From assembly GCF_026003995.1 (NCBI RefSeq), contig NZ_BPIG01000001.1, forward strand, positions 310,001 through 374,000: a DNA stretch of 64,000 bases. Reading direction: 5' to 3'. The notes beneath the pieces are model-generated. The model was not told the origin of the DNA. It did no database searches and saw only the letters and a program-made list of their open reading frames with translations. This stretch comes from Tepidiforma sp. (GTDB lineage: Bacteria; Chloroflexota; Dehalococcoidia; Tepidiformales; Tepidiformaceae). The translations under genes and the position numbers were made by a program. Below, in pieces: positions 29,541 to 38,997 of this stretch. Each line of letters starts with the position of its first letter. Position 1 is the stretch's first letter.

Positions 29541-30896
29541 TCAGCCCGCGGCTTCGCCGGCCGGGCGCGCGTCGAGCAGCCGCGCCTGTTCCTCCGCGTA
29601 GGGCGTGATGGTGTCGAACATGTTGACCCGGCTGTCGAGCCGCTTCTGGAGGCCGCTCATGAGCCCCAGCACGCGGAAGATGAGCAGAATATCGCCGGGG
29701 ATCTCCGTGACCGGGTTGGCGTTGAGGATGCGCGCCAGCCGCTCGTTCACCTCGGGCATCACGTCGGCGTCGATGTACGGCTTCTGGTCGGGCCCGGCGG
29801 CTTCGAAGAACGACTTGCCGAGGGCGATGAGCGATTCGGGGTCTTCGGATTTCGTCTTGAAGCCGATCGCGCGGAAGGCGCGGACCATCTCCTCCTCGTC
29901 CTGCCGCAGCATCGCCACGACGAGCCGGGCGTAGTTCAGGCGGAAATCCTCCGGCAGTTCCTTCGAAAGGCCGAAGTCGAGGAAGACGACGACCGGCCCC
30001 GGCAGCACGAGCAGGTTTCCCGGGTGAGGGTCGGCGTGGAAATAGCCGTGGACGAGGATCTGCTCGCAGTACGCCTCGGTCATGATCAGGGCGACGTGGT
30101 TCGGGTCGATGCCCTGCGCCAGCAGAGCCGGGATGTCCGAGATTTTCGTCGCCTCGATGAACTCGGTGGTCAGCACGCGGCGGGCGGTGTACTCCCAGTA
30201 GACCTTCGGGATGCGGATGTCCGGGCGGTGGGCGAGATCGCGCGCGACCCGCTCCGCGCTCTGCCCTTCGAGGACGAAATCGAGCTCGCGCGGGATCTGC
30301 CGGTTGAGCTCCTGCATGATGACGCGGAAGTCGAAGTTCGGTTCGATCCGGGCGAGGATACGGACGAGGATCGAGATGTTGCGGAGGTCCGTCTCCAGCA
30401 CGCGGTCGATGCCCGGGTACTGGACTTTGACGGCGACGTCGTGGCCGTCCTTCGTCCTCGCGCGGTGGACCTGCGCGAGCGACGCGGAGGCGATGGGCGC
30501 GCGGCTGAACTCGGCGAAGATGGCGTCCGGATGGGCGCCGAGCTCGCGGCGGACCTGCTCGGCAACCTCGCGGAATGGCCGCGCCGGGACGCGGTCCTGC
30601 AGCCGGCTGAGGACGCTGATGTACTCCGGCGGGGCGACGTCGGCGCGGCTCGAGATGAACTGGCAGGTCTTGATGAGCAGGCCCTCCATCCGCGTGGCGA
30701 GCGCATAGATGCGCCGGGCGGCGGAGAGGTGGGCGTTCGAGAGCCGGCGTTCGCGCTCGGCGGGGTCCTTCGCCGGGAACTTCTGCAGCCGCTTGTAGGT
30801 CAGGTAGATGACGACGAACGTCCAGCCGACGTCCACGAAGCGGCGGATGCGCTGGGGCCAGGGCAGGGGGCGCGCGCCCGTCAGGGTCGTTGCCAT
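29541..30896 (-). CDS. AarF/UbiB/ABC1-family atypical kinase
   Basis: A 451-residue ABC1/ADCK-type protein-kinase-like protein, a family tied to isoprenoid-quinone metabolism. The Ala-rich loop SASLAQVHRARTKDGHDVAV with the conserved Lys (VAVKVQYPG), the catalytic region HGYFHADPHPGNLLVLPG and the metal-binding VVFLDFGLSKELPEDF are visible. An N-terminal hydrophobic stretch (VDVGWTFVVIYLTYKRL) could anchor it. The ATG at 30896 has AAGG-rich SD; a TTG 18 nt upstream is less likely. It converges with the J-like gene. Confidence 0.9.
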   Translation of the reverse strand: MATTLTGARPLPWPQRIRRFVDVGWTFVVIYLTYKRLQKFPAKDPAERERRLSNAHLSAARRIYALATRMEGLLIKTCQFISSRADVAPPEYISVLSRLQDRVPARPFREVAEQVRRELGAHPDAIFAEFSRAPIASASLAQVHRARTKDGHDVAVKVQYPGIDRVLETDLRNISILVRILARIEPNFDFRVIMQELNRQIPRELDFVLEGQSAERVARDLAHRPDIRIPKVYWEYTARRVLTTEFIEATKISDIPALLAQGIDPNHVALIMTEAYCEQILVHGYFHADPHPGNLLVLPGPVVVFLDFGLSKELPEDFRLNYARLVVAMLRQDEEEMVRAFRAIGFKTKSEDPESLIALGKSFFEAAGPDQKPYIDADVMPEVNERLARILNANPVTEIPGDILLIFRVLGLMSGLQKRLDSRVNMFDTITPYAEEQARLLDARPAGEAAG

Positions 30897-30924
30897 CGCC
30901 TTCCACCTTAGCAAGCCGGCGCAC

Positions 30925-30958
30925 GAAAACAGGAAAGGCCGCCCACGTGCGGGCGGCC
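30925..30958 (-). terminator. Intrinsic terminator of the 103-residue protein gene
   Basis: A perfect 8-bp stem GGCCGCCC/GGGCGGCC with a 6-nt loop, then TTTCCTGTTTT on the minus strand, between the small gene and aarF. Confidence 0.8.
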
Positions 30959-30985
30959 CTCCCGGTCATGCGCCTCGAGGGGATG

Positions 30986-31297
30986 TCAGGCCTTGAGGGA
31001 GATGCCGTCGACCTTCCACGAGCCGGCGACGTCCTTCCACCGGGTCGCGATCGTCCGGGAGCCGGCATCGGAGGACATGACGATGTCGACGAGGTGGTCG
31101 TCCCCCTCCTGGCCCTGGAGCTCGACCGAGATGGTCGGCGTGCCCGTCGGCTGCGGGCCGCCGGCGGCCTGCATCTGGGACTGGAGCGCCATCGCCTGGC
31201 CCATGCCGTTCGGGGTGAAGGCCATCATGAGGCCGGCGATGTTCTGGTTGACGAGGTCCTTCGCGAACTGTTCTGCCGCTTCCTTGAGATCCGCCAT
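30986..31297 (-). CDS. Small soluble protein of unknown function
   Basis: A 103-residue protein with an N-terminal helix (LKEAAEQFAKDLVNQNIAGL) and a C-terminal strand-rich half ending SWKVDGISLKA. The shape recalls an NTF2/SnoaL-like fold, a guess only. It has a strong dedicated promoter, a good SD (AAGGAG) and its own terminator, so it is a monocistronic, probably well-expressed gene. Confidence 0.75.
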   Translation of the reverse strand: MADLKEAAEQFAKDLVNQNIAGLMMAFTPNGMGQAMALQSQMQAAGGPQPTGTPTISVELQGQEGDDHLVDIVMSSDAGSRTIATRWKDVAGSWKVDGISLKA

Positions 31298-31351
31298 GGT
31301 TCGTACTCCTTGTTTCCCGGCCGGTAGGTGTGGGGGCTGCCGGGAACGCTA

Positions 31352-31379
31352 AGCGTAGAGAGCTGTCACCCGGTGTCAA
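31352..31379 (-). promoter_or_regulatory. Near-consensus promoter of the 103-residue protein gene
   Basis: On the minus strand, a perfect TTGACA (31374-31379), a 16-nt spacer and TACGCT (31352-31357). The -35 overlaps the stop codon of the upstream SDR gene. Confidence 0.8.
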
Positions 31380-32191
31380 GCGCTGTTCGTTGACGAACCG
31401 CCAGCGGCCCCGAACATCGGCCGGAACTGGTGGAGCAGGTCCGGGCCCTGCCGGAGGTGGTGGCCGCCGTCGGCGGCGACGACCATGCCCGTAATCCAGC
31501 TCGCTTCGTCGCTCAGCAGGAAGGCGGCGGCCTGCGCGATGTCGTCCGTCGTGCCGAGGCGGCCGAGGGGCATCCGGCGGAGGTACTCGGCGACCGTTTC
31601 GTCGTTGGCGACGAGCCCGGCGGCGAGGTCGGTCGGCACGAGGCCGGGCGCGACGGCGTTCACGCGGATGCCGAGCTCGCCGAGGTCGTCGGCCGCGCAG
31701 CGGGTGAGCATGTTGAGGCCCGCCTTGGCGGTGCAGTAGGCGGTCATCCAGCGGTGGGTGTGCGTGCCGGCGATGGAGCTGATGTTGACGATGCTGCCGC
31801 CCCCGGAAGCGGCCATCAGCCGCGCCTCCTGCTGCATCACGCGGTAGACGCCCGTGAGGTTCGTTTCGATGACGCGGACGAACTCGCTCACCGGGCCGTT
31901 GAGGACGCTTCCGACCGTGCCCGTGCCGGCGGCGTTGACCGCGAGGTGGAGCGCGCCGAAATCGCGCGCGACCTGTTCGAAGGCGGCCGCGACCGAGGCA
32001 TCGCTGGCCACGTCGCAGACGGCGAAGCTCGCCGCCGGGCCGAGCCGGGCGCAGGCCTCCCGCAGCACCTGCTCGCGGCGGCCGGCGATGACGACGCGCC
32101 CGCCGCCGTCGACGATGGCGCGGGCGCAGGCGAAGCCGATGCCGGTGCCGCCGCCCGTCACGAACCCGATTTTCCCGTCGAACCGTCCCAT
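31376..32191 (-). CDS. Short-chain dehydrogenase/reductase
   Basis: A 271-residue NAD(P)-dependent oxidoreductase of the classical SDR type. The dinucleotide motif GFVTGGGTGIGFACARAI, NAAG (VNAAGTGTVGS), the catalytic Ser (SIVNISSIAG), YxxxK (AYCTAKAG) and the C-terminal SEASWITG-like DEASWITGMVVAADGG are present. The ATG at 32191 follows GAGGAGG. The substrate is unknown. It lies 11 nt after the cobalamin adenosyltransferase gene in the same direction. Confidence 0.9.
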   Translation of the reverse strand: MGRFDGKIGFVTGGGTGIGFACARAIVDGGGRVVIAGRREQVLREACARLGPAASFAVCDVASDASVAAAFEQVARDFGALHLAVNAAGTGTVGSVLNGPVSEFVRVIETNLTGVYRVMQQEARLMAASGGGSIVNISSIAGTHTHRWMTAYCTAKAGLNMLTRCAADDLGELGIRVNAVAPGLVPTDLAAGLVANDETVAEYLRRMPLGRLGTTDDIAQAAAFLLSDEASWITGMVVAADGGHHLRQGPDLLHQFRPMFGAAGGSSTNSA

Positions 32192-32202
32192 CGGTGGCCT
32201 CC

Positions 32203-32769
32203 TCAGTACTTCCGGCTGTCCCAGGTGATGTCGCCGATGCCGGCGAGCTTCGCCTGGTAGCGGGCGGCGACGAACAGGAAGTCGGACAGGCGGTTCAGGT
32301 AAGGGATGACCTGCGCCCCGACCGGCTCCCGGCGGGAGAGCGCAATCACGCCGCGCTCTGCCCGGCGGCAAACCGTCCGGGCGACGTGGAGCTGGGCTGC
32401 GGCGAGGTCGCCGCCGGGGAGGATGAAGCTCGTCAGCGGCTCGAGTTCTTCGTTCCACTCGTCGATCCATTGCTCGAGCTGCTCGACGTGGCGGGGTTCG
32501 ATGCGCGGCACGGGCAGCCGCTCCTTGTCCTCCTCGAGGATGCAGAGGTCCGACCCGAGGTTGAAGAGCACCTGCTGGATGACGTGGAAACGCTCCCGCA
32601 TGGAGGGGTGGAGGCCGGCGGCGACGGCCACGCCGATGACGCTGTTCAGCTCGTCGACGGTGCCGTAGGCGTCGATGCGGAGGCTCTCCTTCGGGACGCG
32701 CTGGCCGCCGCCGAGCGCAGTCGTGCCGGTGTCGCCGGCGCGGGTATACACGCGATTGATCCTGACCAT
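32203..32769 (-). CDS. PduO-type cob(I)alamin adenosyltransferase
   Basis: A 188-residue trimeric ATR that transfers the adenosyl group from ATP to cob(I)alamin, making coenzyme B12. The ATP-binding N-terminus YTRAGDTGTTALGGGQRVPK, the EL-rich GTVDELNSVIGVA and the late motif RTVCRRAERGVIAL / YLNRLSDFLFVAARY are hallmarks. Length is typical. It implies a B12-dependent enzyme, for example methylmalonyl-CoA mutase, elsewhere. SD AGGTG is close to the ATG. Confidence 0.94.
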   Translation of the reverse strand: MVRINRVYTRAGDTGTTALGGGQRVPKESLRIDAYGTVDELNSVIGVAVAAGLHPSMRERFHVIQQVLFNLGSDLCILEEDKERLPVPRIEPRHVEQLEQWIDEWNEELEPLTSFILPGGDLAAAQLHVARTVCRRAERGVIALSRREPVGAQVIPYLNRLSDFLFVAARYQAKLAGIGDITWDSRKY

Positions 32770-32850
32770 GGTCACCTGCGCGGGGTTGGCTTTCGCGGAG
32801 CGCGGGCGCTCGGCAGAATGAGGGGCGAATCGCACCAGCGGGGAGCCCCG

Positions 32851-33087
32851 ATGACGAACGCCGAGCCGCAGCGCTGCATCCGCTGCCACGCAGTCTACAC
32901 GTCGCCGCCGCACATCATGGCGGGCAGGAAGTACTGCTGCGCGAGCTGCTCGGTCGGGTCCGCCTGCGAGCACCAGGGCATCCGCCGGCCGGCCGAGGTG
33001 CGCCGGTTCGACACGATGTTCGAGCCCTTCCGGCAGGTCGCGCATTCGGCCACGCCGTATGAGCAGGACGTCGCGCCGGGCCGCTGA
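32851..33087 (+). CDS. Small Cys-rich (zinc-binding) protein
   Basis: A 78-residue protein with CIRCHAVYTSPPHIMAGRKY then CCASCSVGSACEH, resembling a treble-clef or LIM-like site with six to seven Cys and several His. The ATG at 32851 has GGGAG 7 nt upstream. It is divergent from the cobalamin adenosyltransferase. The function is unknown; metal binding or oxidation sensing is plausible. Confidence 0.65.
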   Translation: MTNAEPQRCIRCHAVYTSPPHIMAGRKYCCASCSVGSACEHQGIRRPAEVRRFDTMFEPFRQVAHSATPYEQDVAPGR

Positions 33088-33330
33088 CGTTACCGTCCGG
33101 TTCCTGCCGTTCATAACGAACAGGCGAAAAAATTCACCACGCAATGTTGCATAAGTCGCGTCCCGGCGGCGCCGACCGGGGTAGAGTGCCGTGCCGAGGG
33201 GCCGGCGCCGGACCGAGCCCGGTGCTCGACCCGCCAGCCCGGTAGCGCCGCAGAGCCGCGCGCGCCCGCCCGCGCGGGAGCCCTGCGCGGCGCCGGCCCT
33301 CGCTCCGACGACGTACCGGCCGGGTTCAGG
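33088..33330. other. Intergenic stretch without a recognised gene
   Basis: No convincing coding frame on either strand. Its first part is AT-richer than the surroundings (33111-33156), with a run of six A and the perfect palindrome GCAA-TG-TTGC at 33141-33150; the rest is very GC-rich. It is the 3' side of tRNA-Leu(TAA) and of the small Cys-rich gene. Confidence 0.4.
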
Positions 33331-33414
33331 TGGTGCCGGGGGAGGGATTCGAACCCACATGCCTCGCGGCCGCCGGGTTTAAGCCGGCTGCGTCTGCCAT
33401 TCCGCCACCCCGGC
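33331..33414 (-). tRNA. tRNA-Leu (anticodon TAA)
   Basis: A class II tRNA. Acceptor GCCGGGG pairs with CCCCGGC, the anticodon stem GCCGG/CCGGC encloses CTTAAAC (anticodon TAA), there is a long variable arm, the T-loop is TTCGAAT and CCA is encoded. Its 5' end lies 1 nt after the fur stop codon, so it is probably cut from the fur transcript. Confidence 0.96.
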
Positions 33415-33415
33415 G

Positions 33416-33835
33416 TCAGAGGCCGCCCGCCGCGCAGGAGCGGCAGACGCCGTAAAGCTCCACGGCGTGCCCTTCGAGCGTGAAGCCGTGCGCCCGCGCC
33501 TGCTCCTGGATGCGGGCATCGAGCTCGAGGTCCGTGAATTCCGTGAACTGCCCGCACCGCCGGCAGACGAGGTGGTGGTGATGCTCGCCTTCGCTCAGCT
33601 GGTAGCGGACGCTCCCGTCTTCGAGCGGGACGCGGCAGAGGAGGTCCAGTTCGTGGAGGAGCTTGACGGTCCGGAAGACCGTCGCCCGGCCGACGCCGGG
33701 CAGCGATTCGAGCAGCTCTTCGACCGTGAACGGCGCGCTGGCGGATTCGATGGCGCGGAGGACGGCGCGGCGCGGCGCCGTCGACCGGAACCCGATGGTC
33801 TCGAGGCGCGCGTTCGCCAGTTCGGTAAAGCTCAC
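33416..33835 (-). CDS. Fur-family metal-responsive regulator
   Basis: A 139-residue Fur/Zur/PerR-type repressor. The winged helix includes STAPRRAVLRAIESASAPFT and GVGRATVFRTVKLLHELDLL. The metal and dimerisation part shows GEHHHHLVCRRCGQFTEF and the C-terminal pair VCRSCAAG, giving the two CxxC structural-zinc pairs. Which metal it senses cannot be decided. The GTG at 33835 lies 6 nt after a TACGAT box (33842-33847), suggesting a leaderless message. tRNA-Leu(TAA) follows immediately. Confidence 0.92.
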   Translation of the reverse strand: MSFTELANARLETIGFRSTAPRRAVLRAIESASAPFTVEELLESLPGVGRATVFRTVKLLHELDLLCRVPLEDGSVRYQLSEGEHHHHLVCRRCGQFTEFTDLELDARIQEQARAHGFTLEGHAVELYGVCRSCAAGGL

Positions 33836-33916
33836 GTGACAATCGTAGCAAAGGGCCTTCGGCGTGCTCCACGGGCCCGGGCGGGTGCCGATACCTGCGG
33901 TGGGAGGTGGAGTTCC

Positions 33917-34372
33917 ATGGTGCACCGGGCCTTGCCGTCCGAACCCGTCCAGTGCGTGATCTTCGCGGCAGGGGGCAGCCGCCACGCGCTGCCGATCGAT
34001 GCCGTGCGGGAGATCCTCGTGCCTGGTCCGCTGACGCCCGCGCCGGGGGCGCCGCCCGGCGTGCTCGGGCTCACCCAGGTGCGGGGGCACGCCCTCCCCG
34101 TGGTCGACCTCGCCGCGCGGCTCGGGTTCGCCCCGACGCCCGCGACATCCGACCGCCGGCTGGTCGTGGTCGCTGCCGGGCAGGAGACTGCGGCCCTGCT
34201 CGTGGATTCGGTCGACGAAGTCGCCACGGTCCCGGCCGGCGATTTCGAGCTCGTCCGCGTGCCGGGCGGGCGGGAGCACCTCGTCCTCAAGCGGCACGGC
34301 GACCTCGTCGGCTGGATCGAGCCCGGGGAGGTCGTCGACACCGGCTACGAGCGCGGGGCGCTCGCGGCCTGA
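33917..34372 (+). CDS. CheW-domain protein
   Basis: A 151-residue protein that is almost only a CheW domain (QCVIFAAGGSRHALPIDAVR, EILVPGPL, GLTQVRGHALPVVDLAARLG, VDSVDEVATVPAGDF). CheW couples chemoreceptors to the histidine kinase CheA. No receptor, CheA or other chemotaxis gene is in the window, so it may act with a distant system or as a stand-alone scaffold. Good SD (GGGAGGTGG). Its 3' end overlaps the convergent MBL gene by 28 bp. Confidence 0.85.
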   Translation: MVHRALPSEPVQCVIFAAGGSRHALPIDAVREILVPGPLTPAPGAPPGVLGLTQVRGHALPVVDLAARLGFAPTPATSDRRLVVVAAGQETAALLVDSVDEVATVPAGDFELVRVPGGREHLVLKRHGDLVGWIEPGEVVDTGYERGALAA

Positions 34373-35349
34373 GCTGCCTGCCAGCGGCCGTCCTCGAAGA
34401 CCGCCAGTCCCTCGGCTTCGAGCCCGTCGAGGAAGCCCTGCACGGTTGCCGCGATTTGCCAGAAGCGCCGCCTGAGGGCCCGCGGGTAGAGGCGCTCCGC
34501 GATGCGGTAAAGGGGCAGCGGGCCGTCGCTGCGGAGCACCTCGAGCGTGCGCGCCATCCGCTGCTCCGCCTGCTCGATGTTGGCGGCGATGACGGCCCCG
34601 ACATCCCCGAACGGCTCGCCGTGGCCGGGGAAACAGCGCACCGGGCGGAGCTCGCGCAGCCGCCGGAGCGCCGTGAGGAAGGCCGGGAAGCTGCGGAAGC
34701 GCCAGTCGGGGCCGCCGGCGCCGTGGTGGGCCTGCAGCGCAGGCGTCGGGGTCAGGCCCGGCAGGAGCTGGTCGCCGGAGAAGAGCCAGCCCTCGGATGG
34801 CAGCCACGCGACGGCGTTGCCGGGCGTGTGCCCCGGGAGGTGGAGCAGCTCGAGCCCGGGCACCCGGACCTCATCGAGCGCCAATCGGGGCGAAAACGGC
34901 CGGTAGCGCAGGCCGGACGGCCAGCGCCGGTCGCGGCCGCCCGGCGGGTAGCCTTCCCCGGTCCGGGACGCGCGGGTCCACGCCCGGCGGGCGGCGATGG
35001 CGGCGGCTGCCTCTGCTGCTACCTCCGGCGGCGCGCCGCACTCTTCCGCAAACCGCTCGAGGGCAGCGAACTCCGCGTCCGATGGCGCCTCGCCCCGCGC
35101 GAGCGGCCAGTCGGCCGGGTGGAGGGCGACGGGCACGCCCTGCTCCTGCCACCAGCGGCCGAGCCCGGCATGGTCGAGGTGCCCGTGCGTCGCCACCACG
35201 ACGTCAGGCAGACGGCCGCCGAGGGCATGCTCGAGTTCGGCCGCCGCGCCGCGGTAGTCGGGCCCGGTGTCGATGAGCACCCGGCCGCCGTCGTGGTCGA
35301 GCAGGTAGACGGTGTTGTCGCCGAGGCGGACCGGCTGGACGCGCGCCAC
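34345..35349 (-). CDS. MBL-fold metallo-hydrolase
   Basis: A 334-residue metallo-beta-lactamase-fold hydrolase. Metal ligands are visible in VVATHGHLDHAGLG, HLPGHTPGNAVAW, LFSGDQLLPG and the distal PGHGEPF. The C-terminal 90 residues form a small helical winged-helix-like part (RTLEVLRSDGPLPLYRIAER), as in LACTB2/hydroxyacylglutathione-hydrolase-like members. The substrate is unknown. GTG 35349 lies 8 nt after TAGACT (35358-35363), a likely leaderless start. It is divergent from moxR. Confidence 0.88.
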   Translation of the reverse strand: MARVQPVRLGDNTVYLLDHDGGRVLIDTGPDYRGAAAELEHALGGRLPDVVVATHGHLDHAGLGRWWQEQGVPVALHPADWPLARGEAPSDAEFAALERFAEECGAPPEVAAEAAAAIAARRAWTRASRTGEGYPPGGRDRRWPSGLRYRPFSPRLALDEVRVPGLELLHLPGHTPGNAVAWLPSEGWLFSGDQLLPGLTPTPALQAHHGAGGPDWRFRSFPAFLTALRRLRELRPVRCFPGHGEPFGDVGAVIAANIEQAEQRMARTLEVLRSDGPLPLYRIAERLYPRALRRRFWQIAATVQGFLDGLEAEGLAVFEDGRWQAAQAASAPRS

Positions 35350-35425
35350 GATCGGGCAGTCTACGGAGGTGCGCCGCTACAACGGAATGCCAGCCTTCCC
35401 GCCGGGGGCGTAACATCGCGCCACC

Positions 35426-36409
<984 letters not shown>

Positions 36410-36412
36410 CCG

Positions 36413-37624
36413 GTGCCGTTCCGGGATTCGTGGCCGTTCATCGGGGGCCTGCTCTTCGTCGTCGGATTCGGGGCCGGCCTGCCGCTCGTGGCGCTCGTCG
36501 GGCTCGGCGTGATGGTCATCGGCCTCGGCTCGCGCTGGTGGGCGAACCACCTGTTCGATCGCGTCGCGCTGCGACGGCGGCTCGCGGAGCGGCGCGTGTT
36601 CCACGGGGAGGCGGTCGACTTCACGGTCGAGCTCGAGAACCGGAAGCTGCTGCCGCTGCCGTGGTTCGAATGGCGGCTCGCGCTCGGCGAGCACCTCCGG
36701 GTGGCCGGCGAGCAGCTCGCGGCGAGCGCCGTCCCGGGTCTTCACTACCTTGTGCGCCGGGGCGCCGCGGGCTGGTACTCGCTGGAGCGCTGGCATTTCA
36801 ACCTCAGCTCCGAGCGGCGCGGCTACCACCCGGTCGGCCCGGCCTCGATGCGCTCGTCGGACCTCATCGGCGCGTGGCCGTCGCGGACGGAGGACGACGA
36901 GGTCGACCACCTCATCGTGTATCCCCGCGTCTACCGGCTGCCGGAGCTCGGGCTCCCGGCGGAGCGCCCGTTCGGCGACGTCCGCGGCGGCGAGCGGATT
37001 TTCGAGGACCCGCTCCGCATCGCCGGGCTCCGCGAGTACCGGCCGGGCGATCCGCTCCGGCGCATCGACTGGAAAGCGACGGCGCGGTCCGGCGAGCTTC
37101 GCTCCCGGGTCTACGAACCGTCGGCGACCCGCCAGCTCTACGTCCTCCTGAACGTCGATACGCTCGAGCACGCGTGGGAGGGGTACATCTCGGATGAGCT
37201 CGAACGGCTGGTGTCGGTGGCGGCCTCGGTCATCACGTGGGCGGCAGGCGCACGCTACGCGGTCGGGCTGCTGGCCAACGGCGCCTACCCCGACGCTGAC
37301 CGGCACATTCGCCTGCCGCCCTCTCGTGCGCGCGACCAGCACGCTCGGCTGCTCGAGGCGCTCGCGGTCATCCAGCCGCTGACGATGGGCGACCTCGCCG
37401 GGGCGATCCGGCGGGAGAGCGGCAGGCTCGAACGGGGCTCCACCATCGTGGCGGTCGCGGCGCTGGTGCCGCAGGCGCTCGCCGACGCACTGGAACGGCT
37501 CGCGAATGAAGGGCACCGGGTTCACCTGCTCGCGACGACCGACCGCGCGGCCCGCGCCGATATCCCGGGCGTCCAGTCGGCGCGGGTCGGCGGCGCCTTC
37601 CAGGCTGCGGAGGTGCTCGTGTGA
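36413..37624 (+). CDS. DUF58 domain-containing protein
   Basis: A 403-residue protein with two N-terminal transmembrane segments and a DUF58 module with its signature GLREYRPGDPLRRIDWKATA (residues about 200-220), followed by a VWA-like region (LYVLLNVDTLEHAWEG). It is the usual MoxR partner. The GTG at 36413 lies 3 nt after the moxR stop. Confidence 0.9.
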   Translation: MPFRDSWPFIGGLLFVVGFGAGLPLVALVGLGVMVIGLGSRWWANHLFDRVALRRRLAERRVFHGEAVDFTVELENRKLLPLPWFEWRLALGEHLRVAGEQLAASAVPGLHYLVRRGAAGWYSLERWHFNLSSERRGYHPVGPASMRSSDLIGAWPSRTEDDEVDHLIVYPRVYRLPELGLPAERPFGDVRGGERIFEDPLRIAGLREYRPGDPLRRIDWKATARSGELRSRVYEPSATRQLYVLLNVDTLEHAWEGYISDELERLVSVAASVITWAAGARYAVGLLANGAYPDADRHIRLPPSRARDQHARLLEALAVIQPLTMGDLAGAIRRESGRLERGSTIVAVAALVPQALADALERLANEGHRVHLLATTDRAARADIPGVQSARVGGAFQAAEVLV

Positions 37625-38997
37625 TCGCCGCTGCCGCGATGGGGGCCGCGCTGCTCGCCGATGCGCTGGCGCTGGCCGCCCTCTCGGCGCTCGTCAGCCT
37701 GGCGTTCGCGGCAGGGAGCCCGTCGGCCGGCTTCCCGCTGCTGCTCCTCCTCGTGCTCGCGGGGTTCTTCGCGCCGCGCCTCGCCGGGGCCTGGCTCGAA
37801 CCGGGGCGGGCGACGCTGGCCGCGGCCGGGGCCGCGCTCGCGCTCGTCCTGACCGCTGCGAGCCTCACCGGCGCCGGCGACCTCTCGGGCTGGACCTTCG
37901 GCTGGCTGGCCGATTTCTACCGCGAACCGGAGACCACGATGGAGACCGGCGCTCCGGTGCTGGCCGCCGTGCTGCTGTTCGCGGGGGCGTGGGCGCGGGG
38001 CGCGGCGCGCGCGGAGCAGGACTTCGACCTCGAGCATCACGCCCGGACGATGCTGCTGCCGTTCGCCGTCGTGATCGCCAGCGCCGTGCTGGGCGCGGGT
38101 TCGGCCCGGGCAGGCGACCTCGCCACCCTGACCGCGGCGTTTTTCGCAGCGGCGGTGATTTCGCTGGCGCTGGCGCAGCTCGCGCTCGGCGGGGCAACGC
38201 TCGGCACGCTCCGGTCCGGCGGCATCACGGCGGTGCTCCTTGCGGGCGTGGCCGCCGTCGCGCTGGTGTCATTCGTCATCTTCGGTGTTGCGATGCGCTA
38301 CCTCGGGCCGGTCGTCGGCCCGCCGCTGGGAGCCGCCGCGGAGCGCGTGCTCATCATCCTCCTGACGCCGGTCGCGTGGGTGCTGACGGCCATCTTCGAG
38401 CGGCTGTTCGCCGGCATCGACCCGTTCCAGGGGCTCGAACGTGTGCTCGAACGGCCGGCGACGGAGCAGCCGGCCGGCTCGAGCGGCGACCAGTCGCTGC
38501 CCGAGCAGGTCGGGCTGTTCGGCGCCCGGACCGCCGCGCTGCTCCTCTTCACCGCGCTCGTCGCCGGCATCGTCGTCGCGTGGACCCGCGCGCGGCGCCG
38601 GTATGCGGCGCTGCGGGAAGGGGCAGCGAGCGGCGATGCTGCTGGCAGCCTGCGCGAGGACGTGCTCGGGCTGCTTCGCAGCCTCCGCCCGGGACGCCGG
38701 CAGGCAGCGCCCGACCCGGGCGCTTCGGCGGCCGCGCGGCTCTACTTCGAGGTCCTGGACGACGCCGAGCGCCGGGGCCACACCCGGGAGCCGGCGCAGA
38801 CGCCGCACGAGTTCGCCCCGGTGCTCCACGACACCTACCGCTCCGAGGTTGCTGACGAGATCACCGCGCTGTTCGAAGAGGCGCGGTACGCGGGCCGCGA
38901 GCCCGACCCGCGCGCCGTCGCGGAGCTCGAGGAGCGCTGGCGGCAGGTCAGGCGGGGGCCGGCTCGAGGCGGGCCCAGCCCGCGCCGCGATCCGTGA
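37621..38997 (+). CDS. DUF4129 / transglutaminase-operon-type membrane protein
   Basis: A 458-residue multi-pass membrane protein with about seven hydrophobic segments and a soluble C-terminal DUF4129 domain (ARLYFEVLDDAERRGHTREP ... TPHEFAPVLHDTY). These accompany MoxR and DUF58 proteins; the operon often includes a transglutaminase-core protein, absent here. GTG 37621 overlaps the DUF58 stop (GTGA). The 3' end overlaps the convergent ComB-like gene by 50 bp. Confidence 0.82.
   Translation: MIAAAAMGAALLADALALAALSALVSLAFAAGSPSAGFPLLLLLVLAGFFAPRLAGAWLEPGRATLAAAGAALALVLTAASLTGAGDLSGWTFGWLADFYREPETTMETGAPVLAAVLLFAGAWARGAARAEQDFDLEHHARTMLLPFAVVIASAVLGAGSARAGDLATLTAAFFAAAVISLALAQLALGGATLGTLRSGGITAVLLAGVAAVALVSFVIFGVAMRYLGPVVGPPLGAAAERVLIILLTPVAWVLTAIFERLFAGIDPFQGLERVLERPATEQPAGSSGDQSLPEQVGLFGARTAALLLFTALVAGIVVAWTRARRRYAALREGAASGDAAGSLREDVLGLLRSLRPGRRQAAPDPGASAAARLYFEVLDDAERRGHTREPAQTPHEFAPVLHDTYRSEVADEITALFEEARYAGREPDPRAVAELEERWRQVRRGPARGGPSPRRDP

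Noticed and set aside
33147..33187. TTGCAT and TAGAGT as a promoter in the gap beside tRNA-Leu(TAA)
   Set aside because: The spacing is 29 nt, too long for a sigma-70-type promoter, and no gene follows on that strand.
33111..33872. Minus frame covering the intergenic gap, tRNA-Leu(TAA) and part of fur in another frame
   Set aside because: It reads through a tRNA and is out of frame with fur; not a gene.
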